DNA of 16,498 nt from Actinomycetales bacterium (GTDB lineage Bacteria > Actinomycetota > Actinomycetes > Actinomycetales > Actinomycetaceae). This document shows, in pieces, positions 5,147 to 13,194 of the stretch. Both the position numbers and the translations under genes were made by a program. A model generated the notes under the pieces. The model ran no database searches and was not told the origin of the DNA. It saw only the letters and a program-made list of their open reading frames with translations. Numbering within the stretch: the stretch's first letter is position 1; each line of letters begins with the position of its first letter. The stretch is taken from assembly GCA_022838965.1 (NCBI GenBank), contig JALHDK010000015.1:1-16498 (forward strand). Direction: 5' to 3'.

Positions 5147-7942
5147 GTGGACAGCTTCAACTCCAGCTCGCAGCTCGAGGTCGGGGGAACGGCCTACCGG
5201 ATCCGCCGCCTCGACGCCGTCCCGGGCCTCGCGAGGCTGCCCTACTCCCTCAAGGTGCTGGCGGAGAACCTGCTGCGCACCGAGGACGGTGCCAACGTCA
5301 CCGCCCGCCACATCGAGGCTCTCGCGGCCTGGGACCCGGCGGCGGAACCGGACACCGAGATCCAGTTCACGCCGGCCCGGGTGGTGATGCAGGACTTCAC
5401 GGGCGTCCCCTGCGTCGTCGACCTCGCGACCATGCGCGAGGCGGTCGTGGAGCTGGGTGGCGACCCGGGGCGGATCAACCCCCTCGCACCCGCGGAACTC
5501 GTGATCGACCACTCCGTGGTGATTGACGTGTTCGGGCGGCCCGACGCCTTCGAACGCAACGTGGAGCTCGAGTACGAGCGCAACCGGGAGCGCTACCAGT
5601 TCCTCCGCTGGGGTCAGACCGCCTTCGACAACTTCCGGGTGGTGCCGCCGGGAACCGGGATCGTCCACCAGGTCAACATCGAGTACCTGGCCCGCGTGGT
5701 GATGACCCGCGAGGCCGACGGCGTGGTGGAGGCCTACCCCGACACGTGCGTGGGCACCGACTCGCACACCACGATGGTCAACGGGCTCGGCGTGCTGGGA
5801 TGGGGGGTGGGCGGCATCGAGGCCGAGGCCGCGATGCTCGGCCAGCCCGTCTCGATGCTCATCCCGAAAGTGGTGGGCTTCCGGCTGTCGGGCGAGATTC
5901 CCGCCGGCTCCACCGCCACCGACGTGGTCCTCACCATCACGCAGATGCTCCGCCGGCACGGCGTGGTGGGCAAGTTCGTGGAGTTCTACGGCGACGGCGT
6001 CGGCGCGGTGCCCCTCGCCAACCGCGCCACGATCGGGAACATGAGTCCCGAGTTCGGGTCCACCGCGGCGATCTTCCCCATCGACGACGTCACGCTCGAC
6101 TACCTGCGCCTCACCGGCCGGCCCGACCACCAGATCGCCCTCGTGGAGGCCTACGCCCGCGCCCAGGGCCTCTGGCACGACCCGGCGCGGGAGGCGGTCT
6201 ACTCGGAGTACCTCGAACTCGACCTCTCGACGGTCGTCCCGTCCATCGCGGGCCCGAAGCGCCCCCAGGACCGCATCGAACTGTCGCGGGCGAAGGAGGC
6301 CTTCGCGGCGGTCCTGCCGGACTACGCCGCGCACGTGGAGGATGAGTCCCTCTCCGAACTGGACGAGGCCATTGCGGACACCTTCCCCGCCTCGGACCCG
6401 GTTCCCGCGGAGGCCGAGCTCGCCGACGACGTCCCGGCCGCCCACCCGGCCGGCGCGCCCCGGCTGCCGAGCCGGCGCGTCGCGGTGACGCTGGCCGACG
6501 GCACGGCGACGGAGATCGACCACGGCGCCGTCGTGATCGCGTCCATCACCTCCTGCACCAACACCTCCAACCCCTCCGTGATGCTGGCCGCGGCGCTGCT
6601 GGCGCGCAACGCGGTGGCCCGGGGACTCACGGTCAAGCCCTGGGTGAAGACGTCCATGGCGCCCGGCTCCAAGGTGGTGACCGACTACTACGAGAAGGCC
6701 GGGCTGTGGCCCGCGCTCGAGGCCCTCGGCTACCACCTCGTCGGATACGGCTGCACCACCTGCATCGGGAACTCCGGGCCGCTGCCGCCCGAGATCGCCG
6801 CGGCCGTGAACGAGCACGACCTGGCCGTGGTCTCCGTGCTCTCCGGGAACCGCAACTTCGAGGGCCGCATCAATCCCGACGTGAAGATGAACTACCTCGC
6901 CTCGCCGCCGCTGGTCATCGCCTACGCCCTGGCAGGGACGATGAACTTCGACTTCGCCACGGAGCCGCTCGGAGTGGGCACCGACGGGCGCCCGGTGTAC
7001 CTGCGGGACATCTGGCCCTCCGCCGAGGACGTCGAGGCCACGATCGCCGCCACCGTCGACAGGGAGATGTTCACCGACGGCTACGTGGACGTCTTCGCCG
7101 GTGACGAGCGGTGGCGGTCGCTGTCGACCCCGGCGGGCGACATCTTCGCGTGGGACCCGGACTCGACCTACGTCCGGAAGCCGCCGTACTTCGAGGGCAT
7201 GGGCATGGCGCTCACGCCGGTGGCGGACATCCACGGGGCCCGGGTGCTCGCCAAACTGGGCGACTCGGTCACCACGGACCACATCTCCCCGGCGGGCTCC
7301 ATCAAGCCGGACTCGCCGGCGGGCCGCTACCTCGCCGAGCATGGCGTGGCGCGCCGGGACTTCAACTCCTACGGTTCCCGGCGCGGGAACCACGAGGTGA
7401 TGATCCGTGGCACGTTCGCGAACATCCGGCTGCGCAACCAGCTCCTCGACGGCGTCGAGGGCGGCTACACCCGCAACTTCCTCACCGGGGAGCAGGAGTC
7501 GATCTACGACGCCGCGATGGCCTACCAGGCTGCCGGCGTCCCCCTGGTGGTGCTGGGCGGTACCGAGTACGGCTCGGGCTCATCCCGGGACTGGGCGGCC
7601 AAGGGCACGGCACTCTTGGGGGTCAGGGCCGTGATCACGGAGAGCTTCGAGCGCATCCACCGCTCCAACCTCATCGGCATGGGCGTGCTGCCGCTGCAGT
7701 TCCCCGCGGGTGAGAACGCGGACTCCCTCGGCCTCGACGGCAGCGAGGTGTTCGACATCACCGGGATCGCGGAGCTGAACAGCGGGACCACGCCGCGGAC
7801 GGTCCGGGTGCGCGCGGTGCGGGAGGACGGCACCGCCGTCGAGTTCGACGCGCGCGTCCGCATCGACACGCCCGGCGAGGCCGACTACTTCCGCCACGGC
7901 GGCATCCTCCAGTACGTGCTGCGGACGCTCGCGAGCGCCTGA
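5147..7942 (+). CDS. acn: Aconitate hydratase A (aconitase)
   Basis: A 931-residue cytosolic TCA-cycle enzyme converting citrate to isocitrate through cis-aconitate on a [4Fe-4S] cluster. Ligand cysteines are Cys470 ([10 protein letters not shown]) and Cys536/Cys539 (YGCTTCIG), the 66- and 3-residue spacing of E. coli AcnA. The swivel domain carries [16 protein letters not shown] at 805-820. The [20 protein letters not shown] segment is also intact. Compared with E. coli AcnA (891 residues, cysteines at 435/501/504 from memory), about 35 extra residues precede the first ligand. This acidic, Ala/Pro-rich linker contains [13 protein letters not shown] at 406-418. A comparable linker occurs, as I recall, in mycobacterial aconitase. 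The GTG start at 5147 is set by its ribosome binding site. Control is likely through the upstream palindrome. An RNA-binding IRP-like role is known for some bacterial aconitases but cannot be judged here. Confidence 0.97.
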   Translation: MDSFNSSSQLEVGGTAYRIRRLDAVPGLARLPYSLKVLAENLLRTEDGANVTARHIEALAAWDPAAEPDTEIQFTPARVVMQDFTGVPCVVDLATMREAVVELGGDPGRINPLAPAELVIDHSVVIDVFGRPDAFERNVELEYERNRERYQFLRWGQTAFDNFRVVPPGTGIVHQVNIEYLARVVMTREADGVVEAYPDTCVGTDSHTTMVNGLGVLGWGVGGIEAEAAMLGQPVSMLIPKVVGFRLSGEIPAGSTATDVVLTITQMLRRHGVVGKFVEFYGDGVGAVPLANRATIGNMSPEFGSTAAIFPIDDVTLDYLRLTGRPDHQIALVEAYARAQGLWHDPAREAVYSEYLELDLSTVVPSIAGPKRPQDRIELSRAKEAFAAVLPDYAAHVEDESLSELDEAIADTFPASDPVPAEAELADDVPAAHPAGAPRLPSRRVAVTLADGTATEIDHGAVVIASITSCTNTSNPSVMLAAALLARNAVARGLTVKPWVKTSMAPGSKVVTDYYEKAGLWPALEALGYHLVGYGCTTCIGNSGPLPPEIAAAVNEHDLAVVSVLSGNRNFEGRINPDVKMNYLASPPLVIAYALAGTMNFDFATEPLGVGTDGRPVYLRDIWPSAEDVEATIAATVDREMFTDGYVDVFAGDERWRSLSTPAGDIFAWDPDSTYVRKPPYFEGMGMALTPVADIHGARVLAKLGDSVTTDHISPAGSIKPDSPAGRYLAEHGVARRDFNSYGSRRGNHEVMIRGTFANIRLRNQLLDGVEGGYTRNFLTGEQESIYDAAMAYQAAGVPLVVLGGTEYGSGSSRDWAAKGTALLGVRAVITESFERIHRSNLIGMGVLPLQFPAGENADSLGLDGSEVFDITGIAELNSGTTPRTVRVRAVREDGTAVEFDARVRIDTPGEADYFRHGGILQYVLRTLASA

Positions 7943-7948
7943 GACGCG

Positions 7949-7964
7949 GGAGCGAATCCGCTCC
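7949..7964 (+). terminator. Short hairpin after acn, weak terminator candidate
   Basis: GGAGCG, loop AATC, CGCTCC form a perfect 6-bp stem starting 7 nt after the acn stop codon. No T-tract follows, so intrinsic termination would be weak at best. Actinobacteria do use U-poor hairpins, which keeps this open. The serpin promoter begins about 20 nt further on. Confidence 0.3.
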
Positions 7965-7984
7965 GGCCTCACGGGACCGCGTCG

Positions 7985-7990
7985 TACTGT
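7985..7990 (+). promoter_or_regulatory. Candidate -10 hexamer of the serpin gene (leaderless)
   Basis: TACTGT lies exactly 6 nt before the ATG at 7997, and no Shine-Dalgarno sequence precedes the start. The final T would be at -7 if transcription begins at the A of ATG. This is the best leaderless promoter candidate here, together with that of the S9 peptidase gene. Confidence 0.5.
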
Positions 7991-7996
7991 CTCGTC

Positions 7997-9259
7997 ATGA
8001 GACGCCTGACCGTCCTCGCCCTGGCTGCCACCCTCGCCGCGTGCGCGGGCGGACCCACCCCCGACGCCGACGGCGTGCTGCGCGCCGACGTCGAGTTCCG
8101 GCAGGTGGCGCTCACGGAGGCGCCCGCCACGGCCGCCGTCGTCGCGGCATCCGACGAGTTCGGCCTCGCCACGCTGCGGGCGGCCGACCCGGCGGAGAAC
8201 CTGGTGTTCTCACCCGCATCCGCCGTCGTCGCGCTCACCATGCTGGGGGAGGGGGCCACCAACGCCGGGGCGGCGGAACTCGACGGGCTCCTCGGGGCCG
8301 GCGGGGACGACCGCAGCGTGGCCGTCAACGCGCTCGTCGGCGTCCTCCGGCCCTTCGACGGCGATCCCGGGTCGGTGAACGACGAGGACCTGCCGGAGCG
8401 GCCGTTGCTGCACGTGGCGAACAATGTCGTCCTCGACGATCAGGCGGACGTGGAGGCCGCCTTCCTGAAACGGCTGGCGGAATACCACGACGCCGGCGTC
8501 CAGACCGCCGACCTGGCGAGCAGCGCGGGCAAGGACGTGCTCGACGCCTGGGTGCGGCAGCACACCGGCGGCCGGATCGAGGAGTCGGCCATGGTGCCGA
8601 GCGATGACCTCTGGCTGGTCCTGCAGGACGCCGTGCTGCTGGCTGCCCGGTGGCAGCAGGAGTTCGACCCGGAGGCCACGACCGAGGCATCGTTCACCGC
8701 GGCCGGCGGCGTGACGCAGACGGCCGACTTCATGAACACCCTGCAACCCCTGCGCTACGCCAGCCACGCCGGCTGGCAGGCCGTGGAGCTGCCCTATCGC
8801 GAGGACTTCGCGGTGGCGCGCGTCATCCTCCCGCCACGGGGGGTGGATCCGGCCGAGGTGGACTCCGGAGTGCTCGCGGCCCTCGAGGACTCACTGGGCG
8901 GGGACTCCACGGCGCGGGTGATGCTCTCACTCCCGCGGTTCACCATCGATTCCTCCACGGAGCTGCGGGACATCCTGGAGTCCGTCGGCGTGCGGGCGAT
9001 CTTCGATCCGGCGGCACAGGCCCTCGAGGGAATCAGCCCCGGAAACGACCTCCACGTCGGCCAGGCGGTCCAGCAGGCGACCATCACGGTGGGCGAGCAG
9101 GGGACTGTGGCGGCCGCGGTGACCGAGATCGGGGTGGCGGGCACCGCGGCACCCCAGATCGACGTGGTCATGGTGGTCGACCGTCCGTTCCTGGTGGTCA
9201 TCGAGGAGACCACCACCGGGTGGGACCTCTTCCATGCGCTGGTGCGCTCGGTGGAGTGA
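7997..9259 (+). CDS. Serpin family lipoprotein, probable inhibitory serine protease inhibitor
   Basis: A 420-residue protein. MRR, a short hydrophobic stretch and lipobox LAAC (residues 13-16) predict export and lipid anchoring at Cys16. The rest is a full serpin fold: FSPAS at 71-75, LQDAVLLAARW in the strand/breach region, ELPYREDFAVARVILP, LPRFTIDSS, and the serpin signature around DRPFLVVI (395-402). The hinge and reactive loop, EQGTVAAAVTEIGVAGT at 367-383, has the small-residue P15-P9 hinge expected of inhibitory members. It aligns without gaps to antithrombin as I remember it, putting P1 at Thr383 and P1' at Ala384. A small P1 suggests elastase- or subtilisin-like targets rather than trypsin-like ones (inference). 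Serpins are patchy in bacteria. The gene faces an S9 peptidase with 6 nt between stop codons. Start: ATG fits the signal peptide and the -10 spacing. Confidence 0.92.
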   Translation: MRRLTVLALAATLAACAGGPTPDADGVLRADVEFRQVALTEAPATAAVVAASDEFGLATLRAADPAENLVFSPASAVVALTMLGEGATNAGAAELDGLLGAGGDDRSVAVNALVGVLRPFDGDPGSVNDEDLPERPLLHVANNVVLDDQADVEAAFLKRLAEYHDAGVQTADLASSAGKDVLDAWVRQHTGGRIEESAMVPSDDLWLVLQDAVLLAARWQQEFDPEATTEASFTAAGGVTQTADFMNTLQPLRYASHAGWQAVELPYREDFAVARVILPPRGVDPAEVDSGVLAALEDSLGGDSTARVMLSLPRFTIDSSTELRDILESVGVRAIFDPAAQALEGISPGNDLHVGQAVQQATITVGEQGTVAAAVTEIGVAGTAAPQIDVVMVVDRPFLVVIEETTTGWDLFHALVRSVE

Positions 9260-9265
9260 GGGACG

Positions 9266-11164
9266 TCAGGCCGGACGGAAGCCGAACACCCTGCCGTAGA
9301 ACGCCAGCTCCCGGGCGAGGGCGTCGCGGGTGGTCGCGGCCTTCCGGAACCCGTGCCCTTCCCCGGGGTAGAGGACGAGTTCGACGTCGCCGCCCGCAGC
9401 ACGGATGGCCTCCGCCATCGCGCGAGCCTGGTTGGGCGGCACGACGGCGTCGTCCTCCCCCTGCAGCAGGAGCACCGGTGCCCGGAGCCGGTCGAGGTGG
9501 AACAGCGGCGAGCGTTCCCGGTAGATGTCCGCCGCCGCGGGCCACGGCCCGATGAGCGTGTCGGTGTAGTGGGCCTCGAACTTGTGGGTGTCCCGGGCGA
9601 GCAGGGCGAGATCGGCGATGCCGTAGCGGCTGGTCCCCGCGCTGAAGGCATCGGTGGTGGTGAGCGCCCGCAGCACGGCGTAGCCGCCCGCGCTGCCGCC
9701 CCGGATGGCCACGCGGCGCCTGTCGATGAGCCCGCGGTCGGCGAGGGCCCGCACACCGGCGGCCATGTCCTCGATGTCCACGACCCCCCACTGGCCGTTG
9801 AGCGCCTCGCGGTAGGCGCGGCCGTAGCCCGTGGAGCCCCGGTGGTTCACGTCCAGGACCGCGAACCCGCGCGTGGTCCAGAACTGCACCGCCGTCGTGA
9901 AGCCCGCACTGGTCGCCGACGTGGGCCCCCCGTGCACCAGCACCAGCAGCGGTGGCGCCTCCCCCTCGGGCGGTTCGACGTCCGGGTTGACCGGGGCGTA
10001 GAAGAAGCCGTGCGCGATCGCATCGCCCACCGGCCAGTCGACGGCCTCCGCGAGGGACACCGCGGGCTCGGGGAGGATCGCCGGTGCCGTGACCCGCAGG
10101 GTGCGCACCGAGGCGGACTGGAGCGACAGCTCGGCCAGGGCGGCGGGCTGGGTGGCCCGGGTGCCGACGAACGCCACGCGGCCGTTGCCCGCCGCCACCT
10201 CGCTGGCCACCTCGAGCCCGGTGAGCCACTCCTCCAGCTCGCCATTGGACACCCGCATGGCGCCGAGCGACCAGCGGCCGTGCCGGGTCCAGCGGCACAC
10301 CACGTGGTCCTCGTCCAGGACCGCAAGGGAGTGGTCGAAGGTCCAGGGAGGTGCGGCGAACTCGGCCTCCGCGGGGTGGAGGAGGCGAACCCGGCACTCG
10401 CCGAGGGGGTCGGTGCAGCGGTGCACGTTCCACCAGCCCCCCGGGTCGGAGACGAACAGCAACTCGTCCTCGCCCACCCACACCGGCGACAGCGCGCTCT
10501 CCCGGGGCCCTCCTGCGACGTGGCGCGGCTCGCCGATGCGGTCGCCGTCGAGTTCGGCAACGTAGAGGTCGGTGGCGTCCCAGGGCATGTGGGGATGGTT
10601 CCACTCGTACCAGGCGAGCGCGGTGCCGGCGGCGTTGGGGCGGGGGTTCGCGACGAAATCGGCGACATCACGCAGCACCGAGACGTCGCCCGAGGCGAGG
10701 TCGACGTGGACGAGGGCGTTGCGCACCGTGGCGCCGTGGGTCTCGGCGACGGCGTAGACCGAGTGACCCAGGATCACGAGGTCGGCGAAACGGGTGCCGT
10801 CGTCCGGTGTCACGGGATGGGGGGTCGACCAGCCGTCCGCACCGCGCACCGTAACGTGGAGCCGGTCGTCCCGCCGGGCGGAGAACACGCACACCCCGTC
10901 GGCGACGGCGAAGTCGCCGCCGCCGTACTCGTGGACCCGGGAACTGACGTCGACGGCGGTGCCGTCCGCGAACGTCGTCGTCACCGGCTCGTACCGACCG
11001 CCCTCGGCACGCCAGATCACCCCACGGCCGTCGCCGCCGGTCTCCTTCCAGTAGGTCGCCTCGCCGTCGATGCGGGGAGGGGAGAGCCGGACCGTCTCGG
11101 CGGTCATGGCGTCCAGCGTGAGGGGTGACGCCCAGGAACCGTAGGGGCACGGGGAGGGGCTCAT
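9266..11164 (-). CDS. S9 family (prolyl oligopeptidase-like) serine peptidase
   Basis: A 632-residue enzyme with an N-terminal beta-propeller (about residues 20-370; repeated WxxD/PxPNAAGTALAW-type blades) and a C-terminal alpha/beta hydrolase (about 395-632). The catalytic triad is visible: Ser491 in GGSAGG, Asp572 in QGEDDAVVPP and His604 in GEGHGF; HGGP before it supplies the oxyanion region. The family cleaves short peptides, often after proline or from acylated N-termini; the precise specificity is not readable. There is no signal peptide, so it is likely cytoplasmic, whereas the convergent serpin is predicted to be exported. The N-terminus (PYGSWASPLT) is typical of actinobacterial members and supports the ATG at 11164. 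That ATG is preceded by TAGGCT at 6 nt and no Shine-Dalgarno, suggesting a leaderless message. It is divergent from dxs across 92 bp. Confidence 0.93.
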   Translation of the reverse strand: MSPSPCPYGSWASPLTLDAMTAETVRLSPPRIDGEATYWKETGGDGRGVIWRAEGGRYEPVTTTFADGTAVDVSSRVHEYGGGDFAVADGVCVFSARRDDRLHVTVRGADGWSTPHPVTPDDGTRFADLVILGHSVYAVAETHGATVRNALVHVDLASGDVSVLRDVADFVANPRPNAAGTALAWYEWNHPHMPWDATDLYVAELDGDRIGEPRHVAGGPRESALSPVWVGEDELLFVSDPGGWWNVHRCTDPLGECRVRLLHPAEAEFAAPPWTFDHSLAVLDEDHVVCRWTRHGRWSLGAMRVSNGELEEWLTGLEVASEVAAGNGRVAFVGTRATQPAALAELSLQSASVRTLRVTAPAILPEPAVSLAEAVDWPVGDAIAHGFFYAPVNPDVEPPEGEAPPLLVLVHGGPTSATSAGFTTAVQFWTTRGFAVLDVNHRGSTGYGRAYREALNGQWGVVDIEDMAAGVRALADRGLIDRRRVAIRGGSAGGYAVLRALTTTDAFSAGTSRYGIADLALLARDTHKFEAHYTDTLIGPWPAAADIYRERSPLFHLDRLRAPVLLLQGEDDAVVPPNQARAMAEAIRAAGGDVELVLYPGEGHGFRKAATTRDALARELAFYGRVFGFRPA

Positions 11165-11170
11165 GCTGCG

Positions 11171-11176
11171 AGCCTA
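11171..11176 (-). promoter_or_regulatory. Candidate -10 hexamer of the S9 peptidase gene (leaderless)
   Basis: TAGGCT on the minus strand is separated from the ATG at 11164 by 6 nt (CGCAGC), identical in spacing to the serpin promoter and identical in hexamer to the acn -10 candidate. No ribosome binding site is present. Confidence 0.5.
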
Positions 11177-11218
11177 CTTGCGTGGCATCCGTCATGGGCG
11201 CAGTGGCGGGGGCCGTCG

Positions 11219-11224
11219 TAGAGT
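11219..11224 (+). promoter_or_regulatory. Candidate -10 hexamer of dxs
   Basis: TAGAGT, the same hexamer as in front of the permease, lies 32 nt before the dxs ATG. Transcription would start near 11231, leaving a leader of about 26 nt that holds the GGGGGA ribosome binding site at 11248-11253. No -35 match was seen. It shares the 92-bp gap with the divergent peptidase promoter. Confidence 0.4.
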
Positions 11225-11256
11225 GGGGGAGTCTGCTGTCGACACCCGGGGGACCC

Positions 11257-13185
11257 ATGGCGATACTCGAGCGCATCACGAAGCCGCGCGACCTGCGCGG
11301 CCTCGTCACGGACGAGCTGGTGCAGCTCGCGGCCGAGATCCGGGAGTTCCTCGTCACCAACGTCGCGCGCACGGGCGGGCACCTCGGTCCGAACCTGGGT
11401 GTGGTCGAACTCACGATCGCCATTCACCGCGTGTTCGACTCCCCGCGGGACAGGATCGTGTTCGACACGGGTCACCAGGCCTACGTGCACAAGCTGCTCA
11501 CCGGTCGCCAGGACTTCGGCCGGCTGCGCCAGAACGGCGGGCTGTCCGGTTACCCCTCCCGGACCGAGTCCGTGCACGACATCGTGGAGAACTCCCACGC
11601 CTCCACCGCGCTCAGCTGGGGTGACGGCATCGCCCGGGCCAACCTGCTGCGGGGTCGCAGCGACCGGCACGTGGTCGTGGTGGTCGGTGACGGGGCGCTC
11701 ACCGGCGGAATGGCCTGGGAGGCCCTGAACAACATCGCCGAGGGACCTGACCGCAACCTCGTGATCGTCGTGAACGACAACGGCCGCTCCTACGCGCCGA
11801 CCACCGGCGGCATCGCCCACCACCTCGACGCGCTGCGCACCACCCACGGGTACGAGAAGCTGCTGGACTGGGGCAAGCACACGCTGCTGCGCGGCGGGAC
11901 GCCCGGGCGCATGACCTACGAGGCACTCCACGGCCTGAAGAAGGGCGTGAAGGACGTCCTGGCCCCGCAGGGCCTGTTCGAGGATCTCGGCATCAAGTAC
12001 ATCGGCCCGGTGGACGGCCATGACGTCACCGCGATGGAGTTCGCCCTGACGCGTGCCCGCGCCTACGAGGCACCGGTCATCGTCCACGCCATCACGGAGA
12101 AGGGACGCGGGTACCAGCCGGCGCTGGACGATGCGGCGGACCGGTTCCACGCCGTCGGCGTGATCCACCCCGAGACCGGGTTGCCGGTGGTGCCCGCGCG
12201 GTTCGGCTGGACGGCCGTCTTCTCCCAGGAGATCCTCAAGCTCGCCCGCCAGCGGGACGACATCGTGGCGCTCACCGCCGCCATGCTGCAGCCCGTGGGG
12301 CTCGGGCCCATGAGCGAGGAGTTCCCGGAGAGGGTCATCGACGTCGGGATCGCGGAGCAGCACGCGGTGGCGGCGGCGGCCGGCCTGGCCTTCGCCGGCC
12401 TCCACCCGGTGGTCGCGGTGTACGCGACCTTCCTGAACCGCGGCTACGACCAGGTGCTGATGGACGTCGGGCTCCACAACCAGGCGGTCACCTTTGTCCT
12501 CGACCGGGCGGGCGTGACCGGCGACGACGGCCCCAGCCACCACGGCGTGTGGGACATGGTGCTGCTGCGGTCGGTGCCGAACCTCCGTCTGAACGCCCCC
12601 CGGGACGAGGCCACCCTCCGCGCGGCGGTGCGTGAGGCCGTCACGATCGACTCCCCGACCGTGGTGCGCTACCCGAAGGGCCCCCTCCCCGAACCGGTCC
12701 CGGCCCTGGACGTCATCGCCGGCGTCGACGTCATCGGCCGCCATCCGGGCGAACGCAACGTCCTCGTGGTGGGTATCGGGGCGATGGCGGGCTGCGCCGT
12801 CGAGGTGGGCCGGGCGCTGGACGCCCAGGGCATCGGCTCCCTCGTGGTCGATCCGCGCTGGGTGTTGCCGGTGTCCGCCGGCCTCGTGGACCTGGCCGCG
12901 CACTTCGAGCTCGTGGTCCACATCGAGGACGGGCTGGTGGACGGGGGAGCGGGGTCCGCGCTCCGCGACGCGCTCGCCGCGGCGAATGTGCGGGTTCCGG
13001 TGCAGACCCACGGCGTGCCGCGCGGGTTCCATCACCACGCGACGCGCGAGGAGTTGCTCGACGAGTTCCGGCTGCGGCCCGCGGACATCGCCCGCCAGGT
13101 GGCGGAGACCCTGCTCGCCCCCGACGTTGCCGGCCTCGACCCGGAGGTGGCCCGCTTCCTCGGCATGGAGCAGCCCGGGTCCTGA
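11257..13185 (+). CDS. dxs: 1-deoxy-D-xylulose-5-phosphate synthase
   Basis: A 642-residue thiamine-diphosphate enzyme that condenses pyruvate with glyceraldehyde 3-phosphate to 1-deoxy-D-xylulose 5-phosphate, the entry step of the MEP route to isoprenoids. Visible features are His73 in DTGHQAYVHK, the ThDP/Mg motif starting GDGALTGG at 144-151 and continuing to LNN, catalytic Glu367 in EQHAVAAAAGLA, and GVTGDDGPSHHG ahead of GVWDM (His428/His429). A C-terminal transketolase domain is complete. Length is normal. The frame is open upstream to 11125, but ATG at 11257 (MAILERI) is the family N-terminus and has GGGGGA just upstream. It is monocistronic: divergent from the peptidase and convergent with the fadB-type gene, 9 nt between stops. 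The Dxs product also feeds thiamine and, in some bacteria, pyridoxal synthesis. Confidence 0.98.
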   Translation: MAILERITKPRDLRGLVTDELVQLAAEIREFLVTNVARTGGHLGPNLGVVELTIAIHRVFDSPRDRIVFDTGHQAYVHKLLTGRQDFGRLRQNGGLSGYPSRTESVHDIVENSHASTALSWGDGIARANLLRGRSDRHVVVVVGDGALTGGMAWEALNNIAEGPDRNLVIVVNDNGRSYAPTTGGIAHHLDALRTTHGYEKLLDWGKHTLLRGGTPGRMTYEALHGLKKGVKDVLAPQGLFEDLGIKYIGPVDGHDVTAMEFALTRARAYEAPVIVHAITEKGRGYQPALDDAADRFHAVGVIHPETGLPVVPARFGWTAVFSQEILKLARQRDDIVALTAAMLQPVGLGPMSEEFPERVIDVGIAEQHAVAAAAGLAFAGLHPVVAVYATFLNRGYDQVLMDVGLHNQAVTFVLDRAGVTGDDGPSHHGVWDMVLLRSVPNLRLNAPRDEATLRAAVREAVTIDSPTVVRYPKGPLPEPVPALDVIAGVDVIGRHPGERNVLVVGIGAMAGCAVEVGRALDAQGIGSLVVDPRWVLPVSAGLVDLAAHFELVVHIEDGLVDGGAGSALRDALAAANVRVPVQTHGVPRGFHHHATREELLDEFRLRPADIARQVAETLLAPDVAGLDPEVARFLGMEQPGS

Positions 13186-13194
13186 CGGCGGGAC

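Noticed and set aside
5126..7393. A 755-codon open frame on the - strand opposite acn
   Set aside because: Composition is Val/Gly/His/Arg-biased, the usual antisense echo of a GC-rich gene; the aconitase on the + strand is unambiguous.
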